Both the position numbers and the translations under genes were made by a program. DNA of 64,000 nt, taken from Streptomyces sp. M92 (GTDB lineage Bacteria > Actinomycetota > Actinomycetes > Streptomycetales > Streptomycetaceae). Positions 54,078 to 62,122 of this stretch are shown here, in pieces (within the stretch, counting starts at the first letter, position 1; every line of letters begins with the position of its first letter). The DNA is taken from the NCBI RefSeq assembly GCF_028473745.1, contig NZ_CP101137.1:5518001-5582000 (forward strand), written 5' to 3'. The notes beneath the pieces were generated by a model. The model did no database searches and was not told the origin of the DNA. It saw only the letters and a program-made list of their open reading frames with translations.

Positions 54078-54948
54078 TAACAAAAGCTGCTGATCATGAG
54101 ACTCTCGGCCTCTCTGCCCGTATGTCTGGGTGTGGGAAACCGTCAGTCGCGGCCGTGGGTCGTGTCGGATGAACTGTGGTCGCTGGTCGAGCCGTTGCTG
54201 CCGAAGCCGGGTCCGAAGAAGGCCGAGGGCAGACCGCGGGTGCCGGGCCGCCAGGCCCTGTGCGGGATCCTTTTCGTCCTGCACACCGGCATCCAGTGGG
54301 AGTACCTGCCCCAGGAGCTCGGCTTCGGCTCGGGCATGACCTGCTGGCGGCGCCTGGCGGCCTGGAACGAGGCCGGCGTCTGGGACCGGCTCCACCAGCT
54401 GATGCTGAACGAGCTGCGGTCGAAGGGCCGGCTGGACTGGGAGCGGGCGGTGATCGACTCCTCGCACGTGCGGGCCGCACGCAGGGGCCCAAAAGCGGGC
54501 CCAGCCCGGTCGGCCGCGCACGGCCGGGCAGCAAGCACCACCTCATCGTCGACGGACAGGGCATCCCGCTCGCGGTGTCGCCGACCGGCGGCAACCGCAA
54601 CGATGTCACCCAGCTCGAGCCGCTGCTCGACAAGATTCCCGCCGTCGCGGGCCGGGTCGGCAGACCCCGCCGACGCCCCGACGCACTACTGGCCGACCGC
54701 GGCTACGACCACGACAAGTACCGCCGCCTGCTCCGGCAGCGCGGCATCCGCCCCGTGATCGCGAGACGGGGCGAGCCGCACGGCACCGGCCTGGGCATCT
54801 TCCGCTACGTCGTCGAGCGCACGATCGCCTGGCTCCACGGCTTCCGCCGCCTGCGCATCCGCTGGGAACGACGCGACGACATCCACGAAGCATTCCTCGA
54901 CCTCGCCGTCTGCCTGATCACCCACCGCCACGTCCAACGCCTTTGTTA
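54078..54948 (+). mobile_element. IS5-family (IS427-like) insertion sequence
   Basis: TAACAAAAGC at the left end and GCCTTTGTTA at the right end form an inverted repeat (9 of 10). The element has one transposase encoded in two overlapping frames. At its right end TTA is immediately followed by CTGACC, the left end of IS630 copy 2. The two elements share a TA with no spacer. Confidence 0.8.
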
Positions 54949-54952
54949 CTGA
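54096..54952 (+). CDS. IS5-family transposase made by programmed -1 frameshifting
   Basis: Frame 1 from ATG 54096 (PWVVSDELWSLVEPLLPKPG, QALCGILFVLHTGIQWEYLP, LDWERAVIDSSHVRAARRGP) contains the first catalytic Asp in AVIDSSHVRA. The rest lies in the -1 frame: HHLIVDGQGIPLAVSPTGGN, RPDALLADRGYDHDKYRRLL (second Asp) and IFRYVVERTIAWLHGFRRLR (third, Glu). A canonical slippery heptamer C-CCA-AAA lies exactly at the join. IS427-type elements are known to use such shifts. The stop TGA at 54950-54952 is provided by the adjoining IS630 end. All three catalytic acids are present, so it may be active. Confidence 0.88.
54488..54494 (+). other. Slippery heptamer CCCAAAA for -1 frameshifting
   Basis: Read in the upstream frame as C-CCA-AAA (X-XXY-YYZ), with the downstream frame continuing as CCC-AAA-AGC. 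It sits exactly where the transposase homology changes frame. GC-rich sequence beyond could form a stimulating stem. Confidence 0.75.
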
Positions 54953-56089
54953 CCTTTCCGCTCAGTTGTCGGGGCTGACATCGCTAGATCCTTGCGGTGC
55001 CGTGGCCATGAGATATGCGCAGGGTGGTGGTCTCACTCCGCAGGGCCAGGCCGCGCGGGAGCGGGTGCGCATGCTGGCTGCCGATGGCTTTGTGCGGGGT
55101 GAGAAGAACACGGTGATCGCGAAAGAACTGCGGGTCAGCGTCCGGTCGGTGGAACGGTGGCGCCGCTCCTGGCGCGAGGGAGGGCGACAGGCCCTGCGCC
55201 CGTCGAGCCCGGCCAAGCGGCCGAAGCTCGGCCACAGTGACTTCGCCGTGCTCGAGCCGCTGTTGCTGGAAGGCGCGATGGCTCAGGGCTGGGCGGATGA
55301 GCGGTGGACGCTCTCGCGGGTGCGGCTGCTGATTGCCGACCAGTTGGGAGTGTCGTTGTCGATCCGCGGAGTGTGGGAGTTGTTGCGGCGGCACGGCTGG
55401 TCCTGTCAGCAGCCTGCCCGGCGGGCGGTCGAACGGGACGCTGCGGCGGTGTCCGGCTGGGTGAAGGAGATCTGGCCCCGGGCAAAGCCACCGCGGCGGC
55501 GCTCGGGGCATGGCTGGTCTTCGAGGACGAAGCCGCTGTCTCGATGACGTCGCACCGTGCACGCACCTGGGCACCCAGGGGGAGCACACCCGTGGTTCGA
55601 TTCAACGGCGCTTCCCGCGGCCGCATCACGATGGCCGCACTGGTGTGCTTCAAGGCCGGCGAACGCAGCCGTCTGATCTACCGTCCTCGCGTCCAGGGCC
55701 ATCACCAAGGGGCCCATCGCGGCTTCACCTGGCAGGACTACCGTGATCTTCTCGTGCGGGCCCACCTCCAGCTCGGCGGTCCCATCCTGGTGATCTGGGA
55801 CAACCTGAATGTTCATCGCTGCAGCCGATTACGTGAGTACGCGGCAGAGCATGACTGGCTCACCATCGTCCAGCTGCCCAGCTATGCACCCGACCTCAAT
55901 CCGGTCGAGGGCATCTGGTCGTTGCTCCGGCGCAGCACTACCGCCAACGTCGTCTTCCGCGATCGCGACCACCTTGTCCAAGCTGTCCGCAGTGGCCTGC
56001 GCCGCATCCAACGACGCACCGACCTCATCGAGGGTTGCCTCGCCGAAACCGGTCTCACACTCAACACGACAACTCAACGGAAAGGTCAG
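54949..56089 (+). mobile_element. IS630-family insertion sequence, copy 2
   Basis: 1141 bp, nearly identical to copy 1 (36489-37631); it lacks an AT before the start codon and differs at a few bases. TA flanks both ends (54947-54948 and 56090-56091). The right flank begins TAGGACCTTTTA, resembling the right flank of copy 1 (TAGGACCTCTTA), while the left flank is the end of the IS5-type element. Two such close copies 18 kb apart could recombine and mobilise the DNA between them. Confidence 0.88.
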
Positions 56090-56092
56090 TAG
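55008..56092 (+). CDS. IS630 transposase, two overlapping frames (copy 2)
   Basis: Same layout as copy 1: frame 1 from ATG 55008 to 55547 and the DDE half in the -1 frame to 56092, joined near the GGGG run at 55505-55508. Only Gly to Ser (RPSGPAKR to RPSSPAKR) and silent changes are visible against copy 1. Catalytic blocks LVFEDE, IWDNLNVH and NPVEGIW are intact. Confidence 0.8.
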
Positions 56093-56230
56093 GACCTTTT
56101 AGGCCGACCCGCTGTCTCAGCAGTAGGGTCACGCGACCGGTGACGTCGTTCCGTGCGCTGCGATCCGCGCCCAGGCCACAGCCGACGACGGCGGACCAAC
56201 TGTCAGTGGCGACGGCTAACCTCTACCCTC

Positions 56231-57076
56231 ATGAGTCTTGCGTGCCGACCAGCCAGCGAACTTCCCGGTGAGCCGGCCCAACTGCGGCTGGTCTACAGCC
56301 ACGTGCACCCTGCTGTGCCCTACGAGGACGAGGACACCCTCGAGCACTGGCGGGTCTCCATCCGCGCCTACCACGATGAGGAGGAGGAATGCGCTGGCGG
56401 CGGCTGCACCGACGCGTGCCAGCAGCTCATCGACAACGGTAGCGAGGCCGGCTGGCTGCGTCTTTGGCGGCTGCGTGACTACACCGGTGCGGATCGCTGG
56501 ATGGTCGCGGACGCCCAGTCGGGAGACCTGGAGAGCATCGCGGCCACCGTCTTTGACGACGGCGAGTATTCCGACGCTTTCCAGGAGACCATCGACTGTC
56601 CGGTGGGGGATCTGCTCATCCTGGACCGCGTGCTCCTGGCCCGTCACTGGCGCGGCTTCGGCTTGGGCCCGGTGTTCGCCGCCGAGGCCATCCGCCGCCT
56701 GTCCGGTGGCTGCTGCGCGGTCGCGGCTGAGCCCGGTATGGCCGAATGGCCCGACAACCGGGACGAGGTGAGTGACGCCGACCGCGCCACCGCCAAGGCT
56801 AAGATCGCCGCCTTGTGGGAGTCGATCGGCTTCCACGCCTTCCACGGCGGGGTGCAGCTGCTCGACACCAGCCTGCAGGAACCCATCGACCTGCACCGTG
56901 CGCGCCGCAAGGACCTGGAGGACCTCTCCGCCGCCTACCGGGCCCACCTCGAAGGCCGGCCCGCTCTCCCTGAGTCGGCTGTGACCCCGCCTGCCCCGGG
57001 CGTGGCCCCGTCACACCGTCATGATCGTCAACAGCACAGTGCGCCACCACTGCAGGAGATGACGGGACACCAATGA
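56231..57076 (+). CDS. GNAT-like protein, first gene of the IS-bounded island
   Basis: 281 residues from ATG 56231. A Cys-rich acidic region near residues 50-62 (DEEEECAGGGCTDACQQL) is followed by a GNAT-like core: DLLILDRVLLARHWRGFGLG, in which R-G-F-G-L-G fits the acetyl-CoA loop, and WESIGFHAFHGGVQLLDTSL as the closing GF-helix. The C-terminal 40 residues are Pro/His-rich. No ribosome site precedes the ATG, but TAACCT about 12 nt upstream could be the -10 of a leaderless transcript. Its stop overlaps the next frame (ATGA). Target unknown. Confidence 0.7.
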   Translation: MSLACRPASELPGEPAQLRLVYSHVHPAVPYEDEDTLEHWRVSIRAYHDEEEECAGGGCTDACQQLIDNGSEAGWLRLWRLRDYTGADRWMVADAQSGDLESIAATVFDDGEYSDAFQETIDCPVGDLLILDRVLLARHWRGFGLGPVFAAEAIRRLSGGCCAVAAEPGMAEWPDNRDEVSDADRATAKAKIAALWESIGFHAFHGGVQLLDTSLQEPIDLHRARRKDLEDLSAAYRAHLEGRPALPESAVTPPAPGVAPSHRHDRQQHSAPPLQEMTGHQ

Positions 57077-57360
57077 ACGGCGAGTCGGAGGACCGCAGGG
57101 TGTGCCGCTGGCTGTCGACAGGTCCGCTCCCAGAGGCCATCGCCACCGCCGGTCCCAGCTCTGCGGTCGTTCGCCGCCCGGCGGTACGTGTCTTCCGGCA
57201 CCGCGCTGGTCTGCGGAGCCAAAACCTGATGTGCCCGGCGCCGACTGCTGACACCATGCCGTCAGCACCTGCCCGGCCCCTCGTTGACATCAGATTGGGA
57301 CCGGTTCCGTACGACAGGAGGCGACACCGCCCCGAGCACCCGGAGAGAGCAGAGCCATGA
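57073..57360 (+). CDS. Possible small linker gene
   Basis: 95 residues, MNGESEDRRVCRWLSTGPLP. It shares ATGA overlaps with the genes on both sides (57073-57076 and 57357-57360), which favours a translated frame that couples them. The composition is Arg/Pro-rich and could be a chance frame. No domain seen. Confidence 0.35.
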   Translation: MNGESEDRRVCRWLSTGPLPEAIATAGPSSAVVRRPAVRVFRHRAGLRSQNLMCPAPTADTMPSAPARPLVDIRLGPVPYDRRRHRPEHPERAEP

Positions 57361-57866
57361 CGACAACAGCCCCCGGCGACGACATCGCCCTGGCCCTGAT
57401 TGCCGAGGACATCATGTTCCTGCGACGCTTCGCCCACAGCGTCACGGTCGCCCCCGCCCAGGCTGTCGTCCCGGTCTTCTGCATGCACAACTACATGTGC
57501 CTGATCATCCACGAGTCCTACCGGGCACTTCGTCAGGTCGCTCCCGACCTCGCGGACGCCCTCGCCTACGACTGTGCGCCCGCCATCGAGCGCGCTCGGC
57601 AATCGGTCAAGCACTACGACGACAAGTACAAGGAACTTGATGATGTCGGCGCCGACTTCCGGCGCATCATCGAGGAACATCGTCAAGAGTTCCTCGGCAA
57701 CACGTGGTTGCCGCTGGCTCGGCCGCTGGAGAGGGATCTCGTCCTGTGGCGCTTTCGCGGCAGGCTTTTCTCGACCTCTCACACAGCCAGCTTCTTCCTT
57801 GCGTTCCCCCCGCAGGTTTTCAAGAACGCGGATGATCTCGGTCCCAGGCTGCATGCCATGCTGTAG
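57357..57866 (+). CDS. Helical protein of unknown function, partner of the HEPN-like gene
   Basis: 169 residues: MTTTAPGDDIALALIAEDIM, then helices such as PVFCMHNYMCLIIHESYRAL, DCAPAIERARQSVKHYDDKY and FRRIIEEHRQEFLGNTWLPL. All-helical, with many His and Arg. No family recognised; size and fold type would suit a HEPN relative or a partner of the next gene, 68 bp downstream in the same direction. Confidence 0.6.
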   Translation: MTTTAPGDDIALALIAEDIMFLRRFAHSVTVAPAQAVVPVFCMHNYMCLIIHESYRALRQVAPDLADALAYDCAPAIERARQSVKHYDDKYKELDDVGADFRRIIEEHRQEFLGNTWLPLARPLERDLVLWRFRGRLFSTSHTASFFLAFPPQVFKNADDLGPRLHAML

Positions 57867-57934
57867 AACAGGGCAGGTACATCGGCGCGGCGGCAGAGGG
57901 CCTGCCCTGGCAGGACCAGCCTGCCCTCGACGCG

Positions 57935-58453
57935 ATGCAGACAACGGACCGCACGGAGAGCAAGGTGCGTGCCGAGAAGCACTACCGACGAAGCTTCGAT
58001 CCCGCCCTCCGGGAGGAGATCAAGGCCTCCCTGACTGCCATGACATGTGCGCTGAACACCCTTGTCGTCCTCCTCGCTGACGACACCAACCCTTCCTCGG
58101 CGACAACACTGTTCAAGCTGCGCTACATCACTCTTCATCACGTCCTCTCCAGCCTTCGCAAGCTCGACAACCAGTACGGATCTGGGCTCCGCCCGCCGGA
58201 CCGAGCGCTTCTGAAGGGCATCGTCGATGCTCCGATGAGCGATCTCATCCTTCAGGCGCACAGAGGGTTCAGGAACACCCTGGTGCACTACCGTCCCACG
58301 CGGGACGTACAGGGGGGACTGTCCCTTGACGCACCGCTCTACGGCCTCCTGGACGCCTACTTTCCAGTAGATGCAGCACGATCGCTCGGCGACGCCCTTG
58401 CGCTCCACACCGCTCAGGTCGCCGACCGCATGAGTGCTTGGTGTGACAACTGA
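57935..58453 (+). CDS. HEPN-like protein with R-x4-H motif
   Basis: 172 residues, all-helical. The segment AHRGFRNTLVHYRPTRD (residues about 108-124) contains R113-N-T-L-V-H118, the R-x4-H signature of HEPN RNases, with the typical Asn after Arg. Preceding helices (TLFKLRYITLHHVLSSLRKL) fit the four-helix HEPN bundle. HEPN proteins cut RNA in toxin-antitoxin, abortive-infection and CRISPR settings. The gene follows a helical protein gene in the same direction. The assignment rests on one motif plus predicted fold and needs a profile search to confirm. Confidence 0.6.
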   Translation: MQTTDRTESKVRAEKHYRRSFDPALREEIKASLTAMTCALNTLVVLLADDTNPSSATTLFKLRYITLHHVLSSLRKLDNQYGSGLRPPDRALLKGIVDAPMSDLILQAHRGFRNTLVHYRPTRDVQGGLSLDAPLYGLLDAYFPVDAARSLGDALALHTAQVADRMSAWCDN

Positions 58454-59123
58454 CTTCCCGCGAGATCTCGTCCTTCACCCTCAACGCGTCGGAGCTGTCC
58501 GGCAGGTTTGTAACCAGGACGTCCGTGAACGTTTTGGTGAAGTCGGTGGCCGCGATGCGGCCGTCAGCGTCTTCCCGCAGCAGGACGGGAAGTACGGGCG
58601 TCACGCCGGTGGTGAAGCAGAGCAGAGGAGCGCTGATCTTGATGCAGTGCGGCGGTGTCAGGGTGGAAATGTGCACGAAGACCACTGTCTCCGGGGCGGC
58701 CGGTAGCAGGATGACGTCTTATTCCTTCAAACCCTCGCGCGGCACCAACGTCGGGCTTGGATGGGCTTCGGCGATCAGGGCATCTGTGCTTTCCAAAACC
58801 GTAGCGGCCACCCTGCAGCACTGTGCGGGAGGCCTCTGCCCTGCCGCGCCCGCAGCGCGGCTGCCAGGGGAGTGGCGGTGAAGGAGGGCTCGTATGCCAG
58901 GGTGCAGGCTCCGAGCGCCGCCTTGACCGCGGTGGCCTGGGCCGCCTGGAGGTCGCCCGCCGGCTACTGCTGCTCGCCCTCAGCTGCGGACGCACGCGGA
59001 GTGAGGCGACCGGCTTCTCTCCGCTCAGGCCTCAACGACTGGTGACTCATGCGCGCCGTCGGACTGTGGCCGACTGATGACTACGGAGCACAGAACCTGC
59101 GAAGTGCCGTCAGACGAGGTGGC
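58454..59123. other. Gap with a probable decayed minus-strand gene
   Basis: On the minus strand, joined frames read AVKAALGACTLAYEPSFTAT (near 58890), ALIAEAHPSPTLVPREGLKE, a TAA, DVILLPAAPETVVFVHISTL, HCIKISAPLLCFTTGVTPVL and ADGRIAATDFTKTFTDVLVT. This is much more protein-like than chance and suggests a broken gene ending against the HEPN-like gene. Family not recognised. Confidence 0.35.
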
Positions 59124-60029
59124 TCATCGGCCCCCGTACGTCTCTTCGTCCACTGGCGGTTTGTCCCCCAGGTAGTCGTAGGGATCGTCGTCCAGGAGGA
59201 TGTCCTCGTCCAGGTCGCCCAAGTGAGGGAGCAGTTTGCCGTCCACTTCGAGGTCGCATGCTGCGCAGCGGAACCCGTAAGGGATGAGGTACACCCCTTC
59301 CTGGCCAGGGAAGCCTTGGACATTCACCTCACCAGCCACCCAGCCCTGAGCTCCGCAGGCTGGGCACGTTTTCGGTGCCTCCCGGCTCATCATGATCATC
59401 GACTTGCTGGTGATCGTGGCCAGGACCACATCGCGCTCTTTGCGCGGCATGTGCCCGAAACGCTGTTCGAACAGTGAGCGGGCCTTGACGAGCAGAGCTT
59501 CTGCAGCGACGCGTTCCTGTCGTACTTGCTCATCGACCAGCTTGTCGTGAAGAACCCGATAAGGTCCCCAGTAGCTGGCCGGATCGACCTTCAGCTCTTC
59601 CAGGACGGGGTCGGCCAGGCGCAGGCAGATGGTGAACACCACTTCGGCTTGTGACGAGTCGTGTATCGCACTGTGAGCGACTCCGTTGCGGGCGTCCGCC
59701 AGCGGTTCCAGAGCCTTCTTGTCGATTTGGATCTTCCTGGGAAGAAGTTTGAGTACCCGCTCGTGGGCGTCGGCCAGACCGATGGTCTTGATCTTGGACA
59801 GTGGAGCCGCACGGGAGCCCAAGCCCGTGGCATGAAGCAACGAGTCGAAATGCCGACCATCGACAATCAGAGCTGGGTGGATCCCGGCGAGGTAAGCCTT
59901 GAGCAGGTGCTCTGTCGCGACTCCAGCGTGGTGAACGGCGAAGTCGTAGCTCTCGGGGCCCTCGGCAAAGGCCGCAAGTGCGGCATTCATCCATCGTTGA
60001 GATGAACTTTTCAACTGTTCTGGTTCCAT
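59124..60029 (-). CDS. HEPN domain protein fused to a zinc ribbon
   Basis: 301 residues from ATG 60029. The N-terminal part is helical: FAVHHAGVATEHLLKAYLAG is the usual first HEPN helix pair, and LADARNGVAHSA holds R114-N-G-V-A-H119, a textbook R-N-x3-H HEPN motif. A long helix follows. At residues 222-258 CPACG and CAAC form a four-Cys zinc ribbon, and the acidic C-terminus ends DEETYGGR. The combination suggests an RNA-binding or RNase protein. TATCGT about 14 nt before the ATG, with no ribosome site, fits a leaderless transcript. Confidence 0.75.
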   Translation of the reverse strand: MEPEQLKSSSQRWMNAALAAFAEGPESYDFAVHHAGVATEHLLKAYLAGIHPALIVDGRHFDSLLHATGLGSRAAPLSKIKTIGLADAHERVLKLLPRKIQIDKKALEPLADARNGVAHSAIHDSSQAEVVFTICLRLADPVLEELKVDPASYWGPYRVLHDKLVDEQVRQERVAAEALLVKARSLFEQRFGHMPRKERDVVLATITSKSMIMMSREAPKTCPACGAQGWVAGEVNVQGFPGQEGVYLIPYGFRCAACDLEVDGKLLPHLGDLDEDILLDDDPYDYLGDKPPVDEETYGGR

Positions 60030-60171
60030 GGCCGAGACGATAGGACCACTGGGCCATCAAGCGCCCGGGGTTTCGCTCGCATCCACTGTGTGATGAAGCT
60101 TGGGGGAGACAGTCCGCCGGGCGGGGAGGCGGCCGACCTGGAGAGGTCGCAGGCTGCCCCCCCGCCTTCCT

Positions 60172-60534
60172 TCACGGACGATGCTGTGTCCCCGCACCGC
60201 CGAACAGGTCGGAGAGCGAAAACGTTGCAGTGTCGGCGGTGGTCCCACTGGGCCGGCGTTCGCTTCCCTGAGCCTGTTTGGCGAGCCGGTCGATGAGCGC
60301 CTCCCAGCACGACGGGCAGCCACACTGACCACCGTCCCTGTGTTCTGCACCGATCCGTTCCACGGCCTTGCGCACCTGGTCGGCCAGGGTCTCGAAGGCC
60401 GCCTCCCACCTGCCAGCGGCAGCCCGGTGGCCGACAGCCTCGCCGCGGGCGGAGTTCGCCTCCTGCTCGGCGCGACGTCGTGCCTGAATCATCGGCCAGT
60501 CAGGGCCGCCACCATATCCGTACGACACACGCAC
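60172..60534 (-). CDS. Hypothetical protein with CGCPSC motif
   Basis: 120 residues from GTG 60534 (a second GTG 6 nt further in is better spaced from GAGGAGAGG). MRVSYGYGGGPDWPMIQARR, helices rich in Arg/Ala/Glu, then GGQCGCPSCWEALIDRLAKQ, a compact Cys triplet that may bind metal, and a low-complexity end. Not recognised. It lies between the HEPN-ribbon and SEC-C genes on the same strand. Confidence 0.55.
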   Translation of the reverse strand: MRVSYGYGGGPDWPMIQARRRAEQEANSARGEAVGHRAAAGRWEAAFETLADQVRKAVERIGAEHRDGGQCGCPSCWEALIDRLAKQAQGSERRPSGTTADTATFSLSDLFGGAGTQHRP

Positions 60535-60706
60535 TCCTCTCCTCAGTTGCTGCGCCTAACGCCGCACCTGATATGGGGGACACGCAGGCTCGCCCGCCCG
60601 GGCGTGCCGCAACTGTCCCGCATTTCGTAAGGTCTCAGGTGTGACCTTGTGCGCAAGCCGGTCAAATGTGTCGTGCGGTGGTTGCTGCAGGCTGCGCTTG
60701 TGGCGG

Positions 60707-61708
60707 TCAACTGACGGGGAAGCCAGCGGGGTGGCACCGTCGTGCTTTGCGTCCGGAGCCGCACGGACATGCGGCATTCTTGGCCACGCTGCGTCCAGGG
60801 CCCGTCGGTCGTTGAGGAGCGCTGCGGCGCACCATGGACGCGCCGCGCTTTCGCCACCGCTGAAGCGGCAAGGGAAGGGCACCGGCCCGCTCGACAACCC
60901 AAGGGCCCACCGCGCCGAATGCCTCGTCCTGCGCGCTGCGGCAGAATTCGAGGATCTCCTGGTCACTACCCTTCAGCAGCAACCCCGCAACGGTCGGGTA
61001 CTCCTTGCTGGCGAAGGCTTTCATACCCTGCACCTTGAAGATGTCCTTGGCGAAAGCAGCACCGGCGATCAGCGCCGCCCCGGTGACAACGTCTCCCTCA
61101 CCTTCGTCGTCGAGGCGGTTGAACAGGCGGATCAGTACTCCCTCCGCGTCGCTCACGGGCAGATCCTGTTCGCTGGCCAGGGTCTTGGCGAACCGGTCCC
61201 GAAGCTCATCAGGGGAGTGGTAGGAGAACTCGTCTGCCTGACCCTGGTGTTCGAAGTGCAGGGTGTAGACGCCCGGCTGCAGGCCCGACTCATGAGCGAT
61301 CACTGCCCTGGTGGACTCGAAGCCCACAAACCGCACGACGGCGTCCCGCACCGATCCCTTGCGGAACTCGTCCCCGAGACGGGACTGAGGCGAGAACAGG
61401 TAAGGACACACCTGAGCCGCATACAGCGCGCACACCTCGTGCACCGGTGCCTCCCCAGCGATCGCGGTCGGGAGTGGTCCTTCCTGGAACACCATCTGCC
61501 AGCGCAACTCGTCCGCGAAGGGCATACCGCATACGGCGCACCAGTCGAACGTGGCCAGAGCCAGCTTGCGCCGCTCGTTGATCGACCCGAAGTTCACCTC
61601 CTGCGGACTGCGGTCGACCGTGGCAATCACTGGATAGCCGCGACGGTCGACCGACAGGTGCTTCATGCGACGCGGCAACTCGACTGTGCTCTGCGGAGTA
61701 CGCCTCAT
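60707..61708 (-). CDS. SEC-C motif protein
   Basis: 333 residues from ATG 61708 (GGGGGGAGAAGG just upstream). A CxxC pair in FDWCAVCGMPFADEL (about residues 55-69) suggests a split zinc site near the start; the middle is mixed alpha/beta (SGLQPGVYTLHFEHQGQADE). The end is a SEC-C zinc motif, CPCGSGRKARRCH (residues 314-326), as in the SecA tail and in many stand-alone proteins linked to nucleic acid or ribosome binding. Unknown function. It is on the same strand as the HEPN-ribbon gene. Confidence 0.8.
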   Translation of the reverse strand: MRRTPQSTVELPRRMKHLSVDRRGYPVIATVDRSPQEVNFGSINERRKLALATFDWCAVCGMPFADELRWQMVFQEGPLPTAIAGEAPVHEVCALYAAQVCPYLFSPQSRLGDEFRKGSVRDAVVRFVGFESTRAVIAHESGLQPGVYTLHFEHQGQADEFSYHSPDELRDRFAKTLASEQDLPVSDAEGVLIRLFNRLDDEGEGDVVTGAALIAGAAFAKDIFKVQGMKAFASKEYPTVAGLLLKGSDQEILEFCRSAQDEAFGAVGPWVVERAGALPLPLQRWRKRGASMVRRSAPQRPTGPGRSVAKNAACPCGSGRKARRCHPAGFPVS

Positions 61709-62122
61709 CCTTCTCCCCCCGTGAAAGCGGCACACGCTCGGCGTGCCGCCCCTCCAACAAGCCAATCATCATCATGCCCGGCAGCGACCGCGTCCGGCTG
61801 GCTGACGAGGATTCTCCCGCATCCGGCATGCCCGGTTGCTGCTTCGCGCGGCCAGACAACCCGGCGAGTCCTGAAGCGTCTCATCCAGCAACCGCCTGCG
61901 GACCCACAGGACGCCTGTTCATGCCGTCTCGCGGGGGCCCGGGCAGCAGGCCGTAGCCGTCAGACGAAGGAGGCCAGCCGCCACTGACCGGTGACTGCGG
62001 AACTCAAGGGATGCCGCACACGGCCGTCCTGCCGGAGGCAGGACGGTCCAATGCCTCCTGTGTGCCGCTGTGACCCCCTACAGTCGAAGTTTCGCTGCCA
62101 GTTGCCTCATGGGGGGGGCGCT
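61709..62122. other. Divergent gap before the nucleotidyltransferase
   Basis: No gene recognised. At 62023-62045 a perfect 10-bp hairpin (CCGTCCTGCC, loop GGA) lies about 80 bp before the nucleotidyltransferase start and could attenuate transcription or be an operator. The minus-strand promoter of the SEC-C gene must also lie here. Confidence 0.5.

Noticed and set aside
58269..58685. Minus-strand frame running into the HEPN-like gene as an independent gene
   Set aside because: Its first half is protein-like and is noted as a decayed gene, but the second half only mirrors the HEPN-like coding region.
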